Source: Lunularia cruciata (lineage: Eukaryota > Streptophyta > Marchantiopsida > Lunulariales > Lunulariaceae). From it: 64,000 nucleotides of DNA. Position 1 is the stretch's first letter. The number at the start of each line of letters is the position of its first letter. Shown piece by piece: positions 46,487 to 58,389 of the stretch. The stretch spans positions 26,603,001 to 26,667,000 of the forward strand of contig OX419758.1 in NCBI GenBank assembly GCA_948567375.1. Reading direction: 5' to 3'. The position numbers and the translations under genes are program-made. The notes beneath the pieces were generated by a model. It saw nothing but the letters and a program-made list of their open reading frames with translations, was not told where the DNA came from and searched no databases.

Positions 46487-47272
46487 TAACAGTTTTGAGA
46501 TTTGAAGAGGCAAATATGAAGAGGTGCATTGTCATTTTGGATCTGTAGGTTTGTAAAGTTGTTAGGAAATGGTATTTTTGTTAGAACTATTGTTTGCTTC
46601 ACTGATTAAGAGTGGCATTTGAAGTCTTATGTTGTTCAGTGCTCATAATTTTTGAGAATAGATAAAGCAAAGTGTTGTGAAGCAATGCTTGTCGCTTGAG
46701 CTTGATTTCGAGTATCAACTTTGTGATTGTGTTTGTGAGTGTGAAGAAATTCAAAGTGCAAGTCAATGTGCTTGTTGGATGTTGGATTCCGTAGCCTTGA
46801 TCTTCATTTTGTGTGTTTGATCTTGAGTAAAGTGCAATCAAAGCAATACCTTGATAGATCTAAGAGGAATTGTAGTGTTGGTAGTATTCTGCATTTATGA
46901 GAGCAAGGCAGTGTTGATGTGAAGCAATTTTGATTGAGGAAGTTGTGCCTTTAGTGGAGGGGTAAAATACAATTCTGAGGCAAAGTCATTTTGCAGTGAA
47001 GTGCCGTTTTTGGGAGAACCTAAATCATCACAATCAAGATTGTTTGGAAAGCTTTGATGGAGTTGTGATTAAAGAGTGTTAATTTGTGACAAAACTGCGA
47101 GTCAATGCTTGTTACTCTCTTCTGGGTGTGGTTTCTACTTGAGAGGTTAAAGAAGAACTCAAGAAGAACTACATTGTGACATTTGACTTTGAACATTTCT
47201 GACCAGTATCTATATGGGAACGAACTTTACTTGCACGATTACCGCAAAAGTGATATTTGCCGGGTTGTCACA

Positions 47273-48707
47273 ATGGGACCATATGGAGGATATCACAAAG
47301 CAGGTAGTGGAAGCCCCTTTGGAGGAATTGAAGGGTTGGGACTCCAGATCCCAAGCGCATTCATTGACTGCAAAGACCTACTTAGATACGCGCTTGTAGC
47401 AACTAGTTGATAAATTACTTGAACATACCTCAAGAAATTGAGGATACCATGAAAGCACTACTTGTAGAAATTGTAGTGTTCCAAGAGCGGTTAGAGTTTC
47501 TGAACAAGATTTGTTAAGGCAAAGGTGGTTCCTTGCAATAGATTTTTGAAGGAAGATAATTGCTAACCCAAGGGAAATAGGTAGAAATCCATTAAGTGTA
47601 AAATGAACCCTCCTCCTGAAATTCTCTTTGGCCTTGAACTCTACCTTTGTCTTGATATATATCTTTGCCCAAAAATACTTTTTGACTTAAGACTAGTTTT
47701 GTAGCCAATGATTGCAAGAGTGTAATTACTTGTTAAGTAAATAATAAGAAATAGTTGTGATTGGTGGCGATTGCGCAGTCACTTCTTAATTGCACTTAGG
47801 ATAAGATCAATAGGTAGGATTAGTGAGAAGCAGAGCAGGTGTAGTTAGAAGATTTTCAACACTATTAATTGTTGATCATCTTCATCAAAGAGTGAGGAAA
47901 TGTATATATGGGTCATGAGTCATGATCCAATAATGATTGATCCACTTCTTTCATAATCAAAGCAATTCAACTCACAAATTTTCTATAGTCTCTAATATGT
48001 AGTCTTTGTGTTGTAGGACTTTCACTTACATCTTTGATTGTATTCATGGTTAGGTAGAGGTGAGGAATCTTGCCATAAGAATGTATGTTTGAGTGCTTGC
48101 GTAGGAAGTGTGCATTGAATCAAGGAAGTTACCCTTGACATTTTGCACAAGCAAGTCAATGTGAAGAAGGGTTCCACAATGGAGTATTGAGAGCACCACA
48201 TAATACAAAAGCCAAGAGACAATTGATTTTGGAATTTTTGGGGATTGTATTTTTATTTTATTATGCATTTTTTTTGGGAAGAGCTATGCATGGTAAGCTA
48301 CAATGTTAGGGAAAAAGAATCTTTGACCTGTAAATTGATATTCAGCCCAAAAACTGACCTTTGGGGTGAAATAAACCTCTGGGAAAGGACTAGCTGCTAG
48401 GGAAAGAGATGCTCTTTAGGAGAAAGAGGAATTCAGCATAAAGTGAAACACTACTATCAAAAGCTTATTAGAGTAGGTCTTTTGTGACAATGGCTATTAT
48501 TTTCTCTTTTTGTAGTGCACCAAAATAGATGTCATTACCTTCTTTTGAAAGTGGTTTTTCCCAAGAGGTTTAACAGGCAAGAATGAATAATTAGTCACAT
48601 TGTGATACTTTATCTTTATTTCTAGTCATTGCCAAAACCATATCATCGTAGGAACAAAATGTTCTTACTGATTATACTATTAGTACATTGACATTGGGTT
48701 GTCACAA
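47273..48707 (+). mobile_element. 5'-truncated old-L LTR
   Basis: Together with 40556-40612 it forms a decayed coding segment (EDITKQVVEAPLEELKGWDS, QLVDKLLEH) followed by AT-rich DNA. The final 150 bp match the FamL 3' end (AGAGGTTTAA, GTAGGAACAAA, TTACTGATTA) and end GGGTTGTCACA at 48707. Its right end abuts the RNase H of the minus-strand gypsy remnant just after the VDH (normally TDH) motif. Its 5' part is missing. Confidence 0.5.
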
Positions 48708-51217
48708 TGATCAACATGAGACACAAACTAATAACTCAAGAGGTAGGGATGGAACATTTTACATGCATATACCATGCCTAGAGCCTCTTGCTTAGTTTTA
48801 GAATAATTCCTCTTGGAAGTAGACAATTGTCTACTTGCATAGTATATAGTATTGCTTATGATCATCCTTCTGGCTCAACACAATTGTGATGACTATTGAT
48901 GATGTATCCATATATATATGTGAAAGCACATTCCCAATCTGAAGCTTGAATAATTGGTGCTTCAACCATAATTGCCTTGAGCACCACAAAGGTATCTTCT
49001 TGCTCCCTTGTCTATGTAATCTTATGACTTCTTAAGAAGCTTTGTCAATGGGGCTACCAAGATTGCAAAAAATCTTTTGTTATATCAAATTTCATCTAGA
49101 AAGGCTTAAAGCTCTTGAATATTCATGGATGATTCAAGTGCTTTGATAATTTGACTTCCTCTACATTCACTTCAATCCCTCATCTTGACACCCAAGCAGA
49201 ATTCCCTCCATCATGAGAAAGAAGCACTTTTTGGGATGCAAGGATAATACAGTGGCATTGCATCCCTCAAAAGTCTTTTGAAGGTAGTGCATATGGTCTT
49301 CACTACACCCAATAACACATAAGTCATCAATGAATACTTCCAAAGAAAATCTTTGAAAATTGCATTCATTATCATTTGAAAAGTTGCAAGAGCATTGTAG
49401 GGGGGAAAAAGATATGGGTATATGCATACAAGCCCCAATTGGTCATGAAGATGGTCTTATCCATATCATATTCATAAAGGGATACTTGATTCTATCTTGA
49501 AAGCTATCTAAGAAGTTATAGTAGGCATGCATGGCTACCAAGTCAAGATTTGCATCCGTAAATAGCAATGGTTAATGAGCTTTCTTAGAAATTGCATTGA
49601 GCTTTTGGAAATCTTGTCATACATATATTTAACCCATCTTCTTCTTGGGTACAATAAAAATAGAAATACCCACTCACTTTTGAGGAAGAAAAATAATTCC
49701 AATCCAAATATATTTATCTATCTTGTCTTTTACGAACAAAGAGTACTTTGTGTTTAGTTATATTGTCTCTAGCTTATATGTTTGGTGCACTCCACCAAAT
49801 CAATTGTTTGCTTGGCATTTGTTCTATGCTCCAAGCAAAGACATCCTGAAACTCATAGAACAACCATACATAGTGATTTTTATCCCTCCAAAGTTACATA
49901 CTTCAAAAAATCTTAAGCACCTTACTCTCAATAGGAATCAACTTGTAACAATTGTCAAGATTTATATACCTTCAATATGACTTACATTGCTCATAACTAA
50001 CATAAAAAAGTTTTACCATTGTTTTTCCTTGTCAAGATCATTTCCATCTATCTAACCGTCAACCTTCTACTCATCCTTGTCAAATGTAGCATTCATGATA
50101 ATTCACAAGAATTACTTATGAGGAAACACTTGACATTCTGTCCAAGGAACCAGAGGTATACCTTTCATCTAAGGACAAGATCTCCCTAAAATGCTGAATA
50201 TTTTTCTAGCAAACAATAATTATCTTTGATTAGTTTCAACTTCAGCTTGTATTGATGCATATCAATGGTTTATGGACAACTAGGGTTTGGAAATTAATAT
50301 TGGGTATCCAGACCTTGATATTGGTCAAAGAATGATATAGTTCAGCTGGAATTGCACTTGCTCAATGGTAGTCAACACATTGGATAGTAGTCCTAAGCAT
50401 CTTCTTTACATCTGACCTACAAAATGTAGAATGTGGGATATTGGCTGAAACTTGAAAAACCCCAACCTATGGGCAATGGCTTCAATCATCCCGTGGCTTC
50501 ACGTGGCATCATCAATCATCATCAATGGCTTCTCATTGACTCTTGACCTTGACTCAATAAGAACCAACTTTATAATACATTCAAAGATTTGTATTTTGAT
50601 CTATGGAGAGCATATGTCTTCTTGCTCAATACAAAAGATAGCATGCAACTACTTCTACTTGATTCTCTTGACACATTTAATGGTTAAGGAGAGTTGTTTC
50701 TTGTAATATTTATTGTCTTCCCAAAGTTACTTAAATGTGACCTTTGCTTTTGCGAATGCTAAATCCATAACAACATCATATTGTGGTACTCCTAGAAGTG
50801 TCAAGGGCTTCTTGTACTTCTTTATAATATTTTTGATTACTTTTGAATTTCTCTCTAAAGTTTCTCCTAACCTCTTAATATTATCATTGCTTTAGAGAAC
50901 ACAAAGTTCCTACATTTAACTTCTCAAGAAGTTGCTTTTGAATAGGAGTTGGGGTATCATGTTTCAAGATGAAAATTCAAAGGACCTCCATCGGAAGACC
51001 ATTGGATACTTTCATAAGTAGATCCTTCGTAAGTTCTTGTAAAAGTTCTTTGACTTCTCCTTGAATATCTTTTAGAAAACCAAAAGGAAGGGGTACTATT
51101 ATTGGCCCAACTTGAGGATTTGTCTCCTTTTATGAATTTAATTGATTTTCCTTTGTCTTCTTCTTTGCTTGGACTTTTCAAGGAGTTTCCTTTGTCATGC
51201 CATTTGTAGTGTCGCAT
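48708..51217 (-). pseudogene. Ancient Ty3/gypsy RT-RNase H remnant
   Basis: On the minus strand from high to low coordinates: a low-similarity upstream part (51217-49760); RT with LYEYDMDKTIFMT and PYNALATFQMIMNAIFKDF; the catalytic loop EVFIDDLCVIG with both Asp retained (near 49320); then LHPKKCFF near 49230. RNase H follows with PLTKLLKK near 49030 and IYYASRQLSTSKRNYSKTKQ near 48800, ending at VDH. Read in several frames, with many stops. The related integrase lies at 38718-39255; the end of RNase H and the linker between them are gone. Confidence 0.7.
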
Positions 51218-52686
51218 CTAGATTGCTTGGTCACTGGAGTTCCAATGATGGTAGTTAGAGTTATTTTAGCAGTTCTCAGAGACTACTTTTTGACGGTCAG
51301 ATTTTGTGTTCAAGGTACTGACTTCACGGTGGGGCCCACCGTCACTTTGCACCGTTTGCACCATCGAGTGTGCTGTTAGACCTAGCTCGAGTCCAAGGGG
51401 TATACTTTTGAAGTGCAGCTCCAGAGAGCTCACTTCTTTGATGTTGAGCCTTTGAGTTCCTGGCTATGGTGGACAAAGGCCGGCGAGGGTCACCTGGATT
51501 CTCTATGCTAGAGTGGGTGTGGCTTGACTGTTATCAGTGCCCAATTGTTGGCAGTTTATAGAGTGACAGATCAAGTACCGATCTGATTTGAGTTGAGTTG
51601 AGTTGAGAGTGGTAGACAATCTGATTACATTAGAGAAGTGAAATCAAGGGGGAATCGGGTGCAGGAACTTTGAGTGTTGGTGGTATCTCCAAGCACGGTG
51701 GATCGTTGGTAGCTTGATTGAAGTTCAATTTTTCCCTGGTATGCAGAAGCTTGTTGCTTGATGGAGAATTGGCAGTAAGGTAAATGGTATGCGGAAGCGC
51801 TGGCCAATTTTTGAGCACAAAAGGAGAAAATTTCAAGTAGTGGTTGTGATTTTGAGCTCAGGAAGTGAAGGCAGGACCATTTTGTTGCGAGTTGGGCTCA
51901 AAAAGTCAAATTGAAGGTGGAGTTGGGAAGCTATTCTCATGAATTTGTGATTTGGAGAAACTTGTGTTTTCAATTTGGCTTGAGTGGAAAGTTAGCAGGA
52001 GATTTGGTGGTAAGTTAACTTTAGGGTTTATGTCAGATTTTACGTCAGATTTTGGCCAAATTTGGAGGAGTTTTTCTAGTTTGGAGGAGTTTCACCAAAT
52101 TTTGGAGGAGGTTTGAAGTGGCAAGAAGAAAGGTCTCATTTGGCTGAATTTAGAGGCTTCTAGGCCTTGAGGCATAGAGCTGTGGGCTTTGAGAGGCTAC
52201 GAAGGCCTAGAAGGGCCAGCAAGCTAGCTTGTTGGCGTGAGGCTAGCTAGTTTAGAGTAGATCTTAGTTATTGGTTGGCAAAATCTGTCTTTCCTACTAG
52301 ATTGTGCACAATAGGGTTTGACCCCTAGATCTCTTGTTCCTAGACTGGTGCCCTAGCCAATTGGTCCACCCTCACTTGTTGTCCTACTGACTGTGCCACT
52401 ATTATCTATACACTTGTAGCTTTAGCTAGGAGAGATAGTTTGATCCTATTCTTGGTGATCCTGGTAGCTTAGGACTTAGATAAAAACTTCTCTTATGTCA
52501 AATGCCAAATATGGGCAGAGTCAGCCCCATGTTGTTTATGAGATGGAGGGTTTTTGTTTAGATTTCTTGTGATTGGACCCCCTCCATTCTTTGCTTCCTG
52601 GTTGTGCACCATGTTTGTGTGATGTGCCCTCAAGAGGTGGTGTGGTATCGGGGTTTAACCCCATGGTGGAGTTCTTCTAGTGTTTG
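51218..52686. other. Leader-like intergenic stretch
   Basis: No long reading frame. Contains a short (GAGTT)n run near 51586-51606, local repeats of TTGGAGGAG near 52060-52110, and a tRNA-like segment at 52313-52367. A TGGTATCGGGG near 52640 resembles the primer binding site for initiator tRNA-Met with two changes, just upstream of a gag remnant. It may therefore be the LTR and leader of that element, but no LTR ends could be fixed. Confidence 0.3.
52313..52367 (-). repeat. tRNA-like / SINE-like promoter segment
   Basis: On the minus strand an A-box-like ACCAATTGGCTAGGGC (52352-52367) is followed about 30 nt later by a B-box-like GGGTCAAACCC (52314-52324). Spacing and order fit a RNA polymerase III type 2 promoter, as in tRNA genes and tRNA-derived SINEs. 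I cannot fold a full cloverleaf, so a decayed SINE head or tRNA pseudogene is more likely than a functional tRNA. Confidence 0.3.
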
Positions 52687-54023
52687 AGGCAAAACTACCA
52701 AGGAGTGCGCACTAACAAGCTGAGGAGCTTGCTGGAGTTCCAATGAAATGATGGAGAGAGCCTACGCAAGGCATACACTCGCATGAGGTGGCTGCTCAGT
52801 TTCACTTAGGGAGTTACTGAGGCCCATGTAGTCCAATTTTGGTATGGGATACTGGATAGGGAGTTACAATGTAGAGTTCATGATGGTATGTTGTTGCAGG
52901 CTACTTTGCCCACTTTGGCAGTAGTCTTTGGTTTGGCTGAGCATATTGAGCTCAACATGGCGGAGGAGAGAGTGGTGACATCTGGATTTGGTAGGGAGAC
53001 CTCATCCACCATTGTGATTTCTTCTAGAGTGTAGCAGAGTGCACCACGCCCAGTTGGTTTTCAAGGACAAGGTGGACAGCCCAGATCCTATGGAGCGAGT
53101 GGAGGGCCTAGTGAAGTTAGACCCTTACCTTCATTTTTGGGTAAGCAACATCCAATGAGTGGTAGTGTTGCTTGTTGGACTTGTTGTGGACCTCACTATT
53201 AAAAAGAGTGTACTCAAGGCAATGGACCTGATACCTTGGGTGCATCACAACCAGCATAGAGGCAGTGTGAGCATTGCCACAAATTTGGTCACACTAGTGA
53301 CAAGTGTTTTGATCTACACCCGGAGTTACGGAGTGGTAGGGCTACTATGGCAGGTAGTAGAGGAGCTCCAATTCATCGAGGACAAGGTGGTAGAGGTGGT
53401 GGTAGAGGATCTACACCTAGTAGGGGTGCAGTTCTTGCCCTTACTTCTGATACAACTATGGCTACTTGGATTGAGCAGTTGGAGCAGAGATTGGCTAGTA
53501 TGGCTATTGCTTAAAGGAGATCAGATTCGGGTGTTGAGGCTTCCACCTCATATGTTGGTGAAAGAGAGGCTTTGGATTTCATGTGCGGAGCAACACAAGT
53601 GGATGCATCTACAGCAATGACTAGGAGTGCAGTACATGCTCCAGAGCTTAGAGGAGCATTAGTGGAGTTGGATCCATAGAGAGGAGAGGTTGGGAGACAG
53701 GTCAAACTTCCCCAATCTTTCATGCTATCGGAGGCATTGCAGACAACATCCATGGTTCCTAGATGTCCTAGTGTAGGTGTGGTAGGTGGTGATGGAGTGC
53801 ATGATGGACTACCTACTAGTCAATCACTTGCTACTACACAAATAGAGTCTAGCATGATGTTGGGAGTGGCTCAGCTGATTATGCGGCGTTCTTTGTTTTT
53901 GGCCAATGACATTTTTACATTGGGAGTTGACCCAACCCTAGTGTTCCGATTGGCCGCCACACTTTGTGAGAGTAGAGATGATTTGGTTCCTACTATTAGA
54001 GTAGAGGTGGTTGGTAGTGGAGC
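52687..54023 (+). pseudogene. LTR-retrotransposon gag remnant, two zinc knuckles
   Basis: Reads in one main frame with a few stops: ESLRKAYTRMRWLLSFT, GVTEAHVVQFWYGILDREL and LNMAEERVV (capsid-like). A first, imperfect knuckle, CWTCCGPHY.KEC, lies at 53173-53211. A second, CX2CX4HX4C (CEHCHKFGHTSDKC), lies at 53266-53307. A Gly/Arg-rich basic stretch (GRGGGRGSTPSR) near 53390 and a Gly/Val/Ser-rich tail follow. It is cut at 54023 by the 3' LTR of element B, so the rest probably lies beyond the window. Lineage not assigned. Confidence 0.65.
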
Positions 54024-54714
54024 TGTGAGCCGGCCTGTCTCTCACTCAGGATGAACCTCTAATGGCTATTATGGTAGCACACCATGGACTAAGAAGGCAA
54101 GGAACCCCAACTCCATCATACTCCTCCAAGGCTAACACTCCAAGACTCAAGACATTGCTCACTAGAGAACTCGATGAGAGAGATATAGTTGCAAATGAAA
54201 GGATGATGAGTACCTCCTCACTCCTTATTTATATACTTGTGAAATAGGTACGTACCAAAGTTACTAATTATTGGAGTAACTCAAGTTACTAGGCTAAAGT
54301 CAAGTAAAGTCAAAAAGTAGAAAGGAATATCCATTCACATGGGCATATTCCCCTAAGCATGTGATCTTATCTTGACCCAACCACTAAGTCAAGGATTCCT
54401 TCACATGGGCTATCCTTGGACTATAGAAGAATCCAAAACAAAAAGGCTTGCGGGCCCAAGAGTTGTTAACTCTTACCTCAAAGCCAAACACCTAGGAATA
54501 ATACCAAGTCAACACACTAGAATCCAAAATAGTGGTGCTCATCTTTTCCACTTCCTCTAAAGTAAGGTCCCCTCTATCTTAGCTATGACTAACTTTAGCT
54601 AATCATGACTTATGTAGAACCATCCTTTATCTCTATATAAATAATATCTCTCAAGTACTTGTAATACCAAGCTAAATATCACAATACCACACACTTGCAC
54701 AAATGGATGTTACA
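54024..54714 (-). repeat. Element B 3' LTR (691 bp)
   Basis: Starts TGTAACATCCATTTGTGC and ends GGCCGGCTCACA on the minus strand. The adjoining 54715-54728 reads GTCCGGGAGTAAA, the same weak polypurine tract as element A. Confidence 0.9.
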
Positions 54715-54762
54715 TTTACTCCCGGACTAAGTTTTCACTTTGTCCTCAAAGTGAAGGTCTCT

Positions 54763-55517
54763 CTACCTTGTGTAATACATCTTCAACTTATCATGGTTAA
54801 TCCTATCAAAGTGTCTTCCTCCCAACTCCTTGAGATCATGGGTGTAATTGCCCCACACCTTCCTCACTATGAAAGGTCCAAAGTACTTCTTTTGCACTCT
54901 CTTGAATAGAATGGAATCAATCAACATTACCCAATCACCTTCTTTGAAAGGCTCCACCTTCTTCTTGCCTTGCCTCTTGTCATAGCTCTCCTTTTGTTTC
55001 CTTTGGGCTTGCTACACTTGAACCATAGCAACTGCTCTTGCCTCTTCCAACTCCATAAGTTGTTCCTTCCTTGACTTCTCTGCATCACCTCCATGTGCTT
55101 TTCTCAATCTCCTATGAATGCTTTGGAAGGTAGGAAGATCAAAGTGAATAGGTAGGGTAGACTCAATACCATATACCAATTGAAATGGAGAATATCCGGT
55201 GGAAGTCTTCATGGATGTCCTATACTCTCACAAAACTGAATCCTCTTGTCCCAATGATGTTTAGCGTCCTCCAGTTCTGCATGTTTGGCCAACATCATGC
55301 ACAAGGTCTGATAGGTTCTCATTGCCAAGCCATTGGAATTTGGCTTATAGGATGTAGTTACTCTATGTGTGATAGAGAAATGTCGTAGCATGGTTGTAGT
55401 AATGCTTCTTGTAAACTCTCCTCCTCTATTAGAAACCAACTCCAAAGGGCATCCAAATCTAGTGGTAATGCGTTCATAAGTAAATCTACCAACTTTGTCT
55501 TCATTCTTGTCCCTCAA
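54763..55517 (-). pseudogene. Element B integrase, second half
   Basis: Begins inside the core, just after the deletion junction: RITTRFGCPLELVSNRGGEF. The second catalytic Asp (normally SDxG) reads Asn. Then FSITHRVTTSYKPNSNG, AKHHWDKRI and GYSPFQLVYGIESTLPIHF. The C-terminal module is VQKKYFGPFIVRKVWGNY...INHDKLKMYYTR at 54763-54957. The zinc finger and first catalytic Asp are gone. No chromodomain follows before the polypurine tract. Confidence 0.78.
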
Positions 55518-55519
55518 TG

Positions 55520-56620
55520 GTCAAGGGAATGGAAGGTCAAAGATTTTCCTCACCTTCTTAGGATCAACTTCTATTCCATTCTTGGAGATGAGGTGCCCCA
55601 AAAGTAGACCTTTTCACATCCAAAAATGCACTTCTCTAGGTTGAGTGATGCATTTGCCTCGTCCAAGCGTTCCAAGACCTTGACTAGGTGCTCAAAGTTC
55701 TCCTCCTTGCTCCCATAGACACAAAATTCATCAATGAAGTATTGCACAAAGTTCTCAATGAAAGGTTCAAATACCTTGTTCATGAAGATGGCTGGAGCAT
55801 TGCAAAGCCCAAAAGGCATGACCTTGAAAGAGTAAGTTCCCCAAGGTGTGGTGAATTTGGTGAGTTGTTGATGCTCTGGTGCACTCTTGATTTGGTTCAA
55901 AACATCTCCAAAACTATACCTCTCATGACCTACAACCTCCTCCAAGATCTCATCAATGAATGGCAATGGGTAGTATTCTTTCTTGGTAACAGTATTGAGC
56001 TTCTTGTAGTCCACACATACCTGAAGCTTGCCATTTTTTTTCTTCACAATGACAATTGGAGACATCCATTCTAAATTCTCCACCTCAAAGATAAATCCGG
56101 CTTCCTTGAGCTTATCAATCTCCTCCTTCACAACCAAAGATATTGGTGGGCTAATGCGATATTGCTTTTGGTAGATTGGTCTTGTATGTGACTCCACCTC
56201 TATCTTGTGCTCCTCCAAGGTGACTTCCTTCAAATCCTTGTAACTGAAAGCAAAAACATGGATGAACTTGCAGAAAATCTCCTCAAATCTCACCTTCTCC
56301 TCCTTGGTAACATTTGGGCCATACTTGAGGGTAGCTAACCTTCTTGCTACCTCCTCAAGTGTCAATGGTGATTTATCAAGGTCCTTCAAAACCTCAGGCT
56401 TAGGTGCAAAATCCATAGCACACAAAGGATACACATCTGAATCAGATTCAGATTCATCCTCCTCCGTTGAAGTCTCCTTTTCCATGCTTGTGTCGACACG
56501 TGAAGCTCTTTCTTCAAAATCTGATTTGCAATAATCACAAGATGGTGTATCTAAACGTGAAGTGTTAGTGGTGTTAGTCACAGGAATTGTGACTCTATGG
56601 TTTGATGGCCCAATCCTCAA
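55520..56620 (-). pseudogene. Element B reverse transcriptase, nearly open
   Basis: A 350-codon open frame with PLTLEEVARRLATLKYGPN, WMSPIVIVKKKNGKLQVCVD, KVMPFGLCNAPAIF and the catalytic loop FIDEFCVYGS. As in element A, the second Asp of the [YF]xDD pair is Glu. The motif A block has lost GYRGY (RYSFGDVLNQIK) by an in-frame deletion. After KVRKIFDLPFP the sequence jumps straight into integrase; the equivalent span in element A, minus its insertion, is about 1.2 kb. Confidence 0.82.
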
Positions 56621-56639
56621 TTACCCTTTGTGCCATAGA

Positions 56640-57100
56640 TCAGTTGTGTGTGTTGCTCTCAACCATGGCCTCCCAAGAAGTAAGTCATAGCTTGAATCCT
56701 TCAAGACTTGGAAAGTCATGAGATTTTGAACTCCCATAATTGAAACTACCACTTTACCCATCACCCCTATTGGTCAAACTTGTTGCTTGTTTGCCATGCT
56801 CACCAAAAATGTTGAAGGTCTTAAGGTTATCATACCTAACTTCTTAATCAACCTTTTTAACATGGCATTCATTGTTGATCCTCCATCAACAAGTGCATCC
56901 TTGATGTTGTGACCATTCACTCTCACATCAATTTTGGAGGCATCTTCACAACCCTCCCATGGTGCTGGCTTGGCATCCACCACACCTATTGATACTAGAG
57001 CTTTTTCCCTCTTCTTCCTCTTGCTCCTTGTAGAACTCAAACCACCTCTAAGCTCCTTTCTCAAGGTAGGGTTCAAAGCAATCAATTGGCCCACTGTGAT
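56640..57100 (-). pseudogene. Element B protease region
   Basis: Contains VNGHNIKDALVDGGSTMNAM, a retropepsin-type active-site stretch with D-G-G in place of D-[ST]-G, near 56863-56910. It is followed by KKLGMITLRPSTFLVSMANKQQV and a YDLLLGRPWL-type end near 56690. A small deletion separates it from RT. Confidence 0.65.
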
Positions 57101-58389
57101 GTTAGCCTTCGACCACCAACATCCTCCAACACATTGTAGTTCCATTGTTGCTTTGAAATCAAGAAATCCTCCATCCCCAACTTCTTCCTTGGAGTCTTTG
57201 TTGTTGATGGTGTTGAGGTGCGAGTGCTCCTCATAGATATAGGAGTATCCTTGCTTGGAGCAAATCCTTGAGAAGAGTGAACATCCTTTGCAAAACAAGC
57301 TCTCTTCTTCTCTTGTGCCAATAGCTCTAAATTAAGACCCTTGGAGTTTGAGCACTCTCCCTTCTCATACTTGCTCTCAACCACATCTATGGATGCTATC
57401 CCCTTACCTTTGTTTGGATTAGGATCCACTTGGGTTTCACTACCTCCCTCTTTCCCTCTATTGGCTCCCTCATAACCCCTTCCTCCATGGTAAATGGAAT
57501 TTGGGCAATTCCTTTAGATATGGCCTATTCCTCCACAACCAAAACAATTTCTATCATTGAAATTTTTGGTTGGTTGGCCTCCTCTATATGGATAGTTTCC
57601 ATAACTCCTAGGCCTTCTCCCTATATTCTGATCCACCTCTCTCTTCTCTTATAGTTGCACCACATTGATCTTGAGATCCGCAAGTTGTTCTCTGATGGTT
57701 TGAAGTGGATCCTTTGGTGGAGGTGCAAGAATTGGAGCAACTACTACTTGTAGTGCAACCCTTGCTACCAAAGTATCAGATGTTCCACCATACTTGTAGC
57801 CTTGAGGAGGATGCACAACCTCCTTAACCACCAAATCACTCTCATCTCCTTCCAAACTTTCCTCCATACAAATTGCAATCTTCTTGATAACTTCAACCTT
57901 GGAAAAAGGTTTCTCATATCTCACCTTGCTTCTAATTTGTGGTCTCAACCCTCCCACAAAATTCTTGGTGAGCATGGCCCCAATGCCAATCATAGTAGTC
58001 TCCACATCATCCCCACCCTTCATCAACACTATGCAAAATCTGGACTCTACTTTTCCACTCTTTCCACGTAGACTCTCACTTTCTCTCCATCTCCTAGCTT
58101 GAGAAAGGTAACCTCACTCATCAATCTCTCACAACTCTCATCAAGATGAAAGTTCTCAATGAGTGCTGAAGTCAAAGTCTCCCAAGACTCCTCTTCCTCA
58201 TCTCTCTTCTCTCTTTTGGTATTCTGACTCATACCATGTAAATGTTGCATCCTCAAAGAAATCTGGTAATAATGAGGCCCACTCATTCTTCCTACTCTCA
58301 TTTTTTCCTATGCAAGCTCTCTTGAAGTCTCTCACAAAGGCCTCTACATCTTCTTTATCCTTGCCAAAGAAAATAGGAAGTTTCCCCAT
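57101..58389 (-). pseudogene. Element B gag
   Basis: Start MGKLPIFFGKDKED at 58389. Capsid-like segments include FVRDFKRACIGKNESRKNEW, ATFTWYESEYQKRE, SALIENFHLDESCERLMSEV and KVRVYVERVEKL. A linker APILAPPPKDPLQTI follows. The zinc knuckle CFGCGGIGHI.RNC (CX2CX4HX4C with one stop inside) lies at 57505-57546. A Ser/Thr/Lys-rich tail leads to the protease. Three or four disruptions (near 58198, 58040, 57650 and 57510). Protein order and spacing match element A. Confidence 0.8.

Larger units (their letters stand above)
40613..47272 (+). mobile_element. FamL solo LTR, copy 5, with a 2.9 kb insert
   Basis: Starts TGTGGTACTCACATTTTTTT and ends GGGTTGTCACA, within a perfect target duplication atggg (40608-40612 and 47273-47277). 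Removing the insert at 40907-43788 leaves 3778 bp, equal to copy 2 within 3 bp. The target is itself an old-L frame, which reads through as AMMEIAWDHMEDITKQVVEA when the two flanks are joined. Confidence 0.92.

Noticed and set aside
52313-52367. Functional tRNA gene
   Set aside because: No full cloverleaf or acceptor stem could be traced, so it was kept only as a SINE-like segment.
54372-54560. A recurring 62-codon frame (MTQPL...) at 19708, 28582-28770 and 54372
   Set aside because: Also LTR-internal in FamG. Same reasoning: repeated DNA, not an independent gene.
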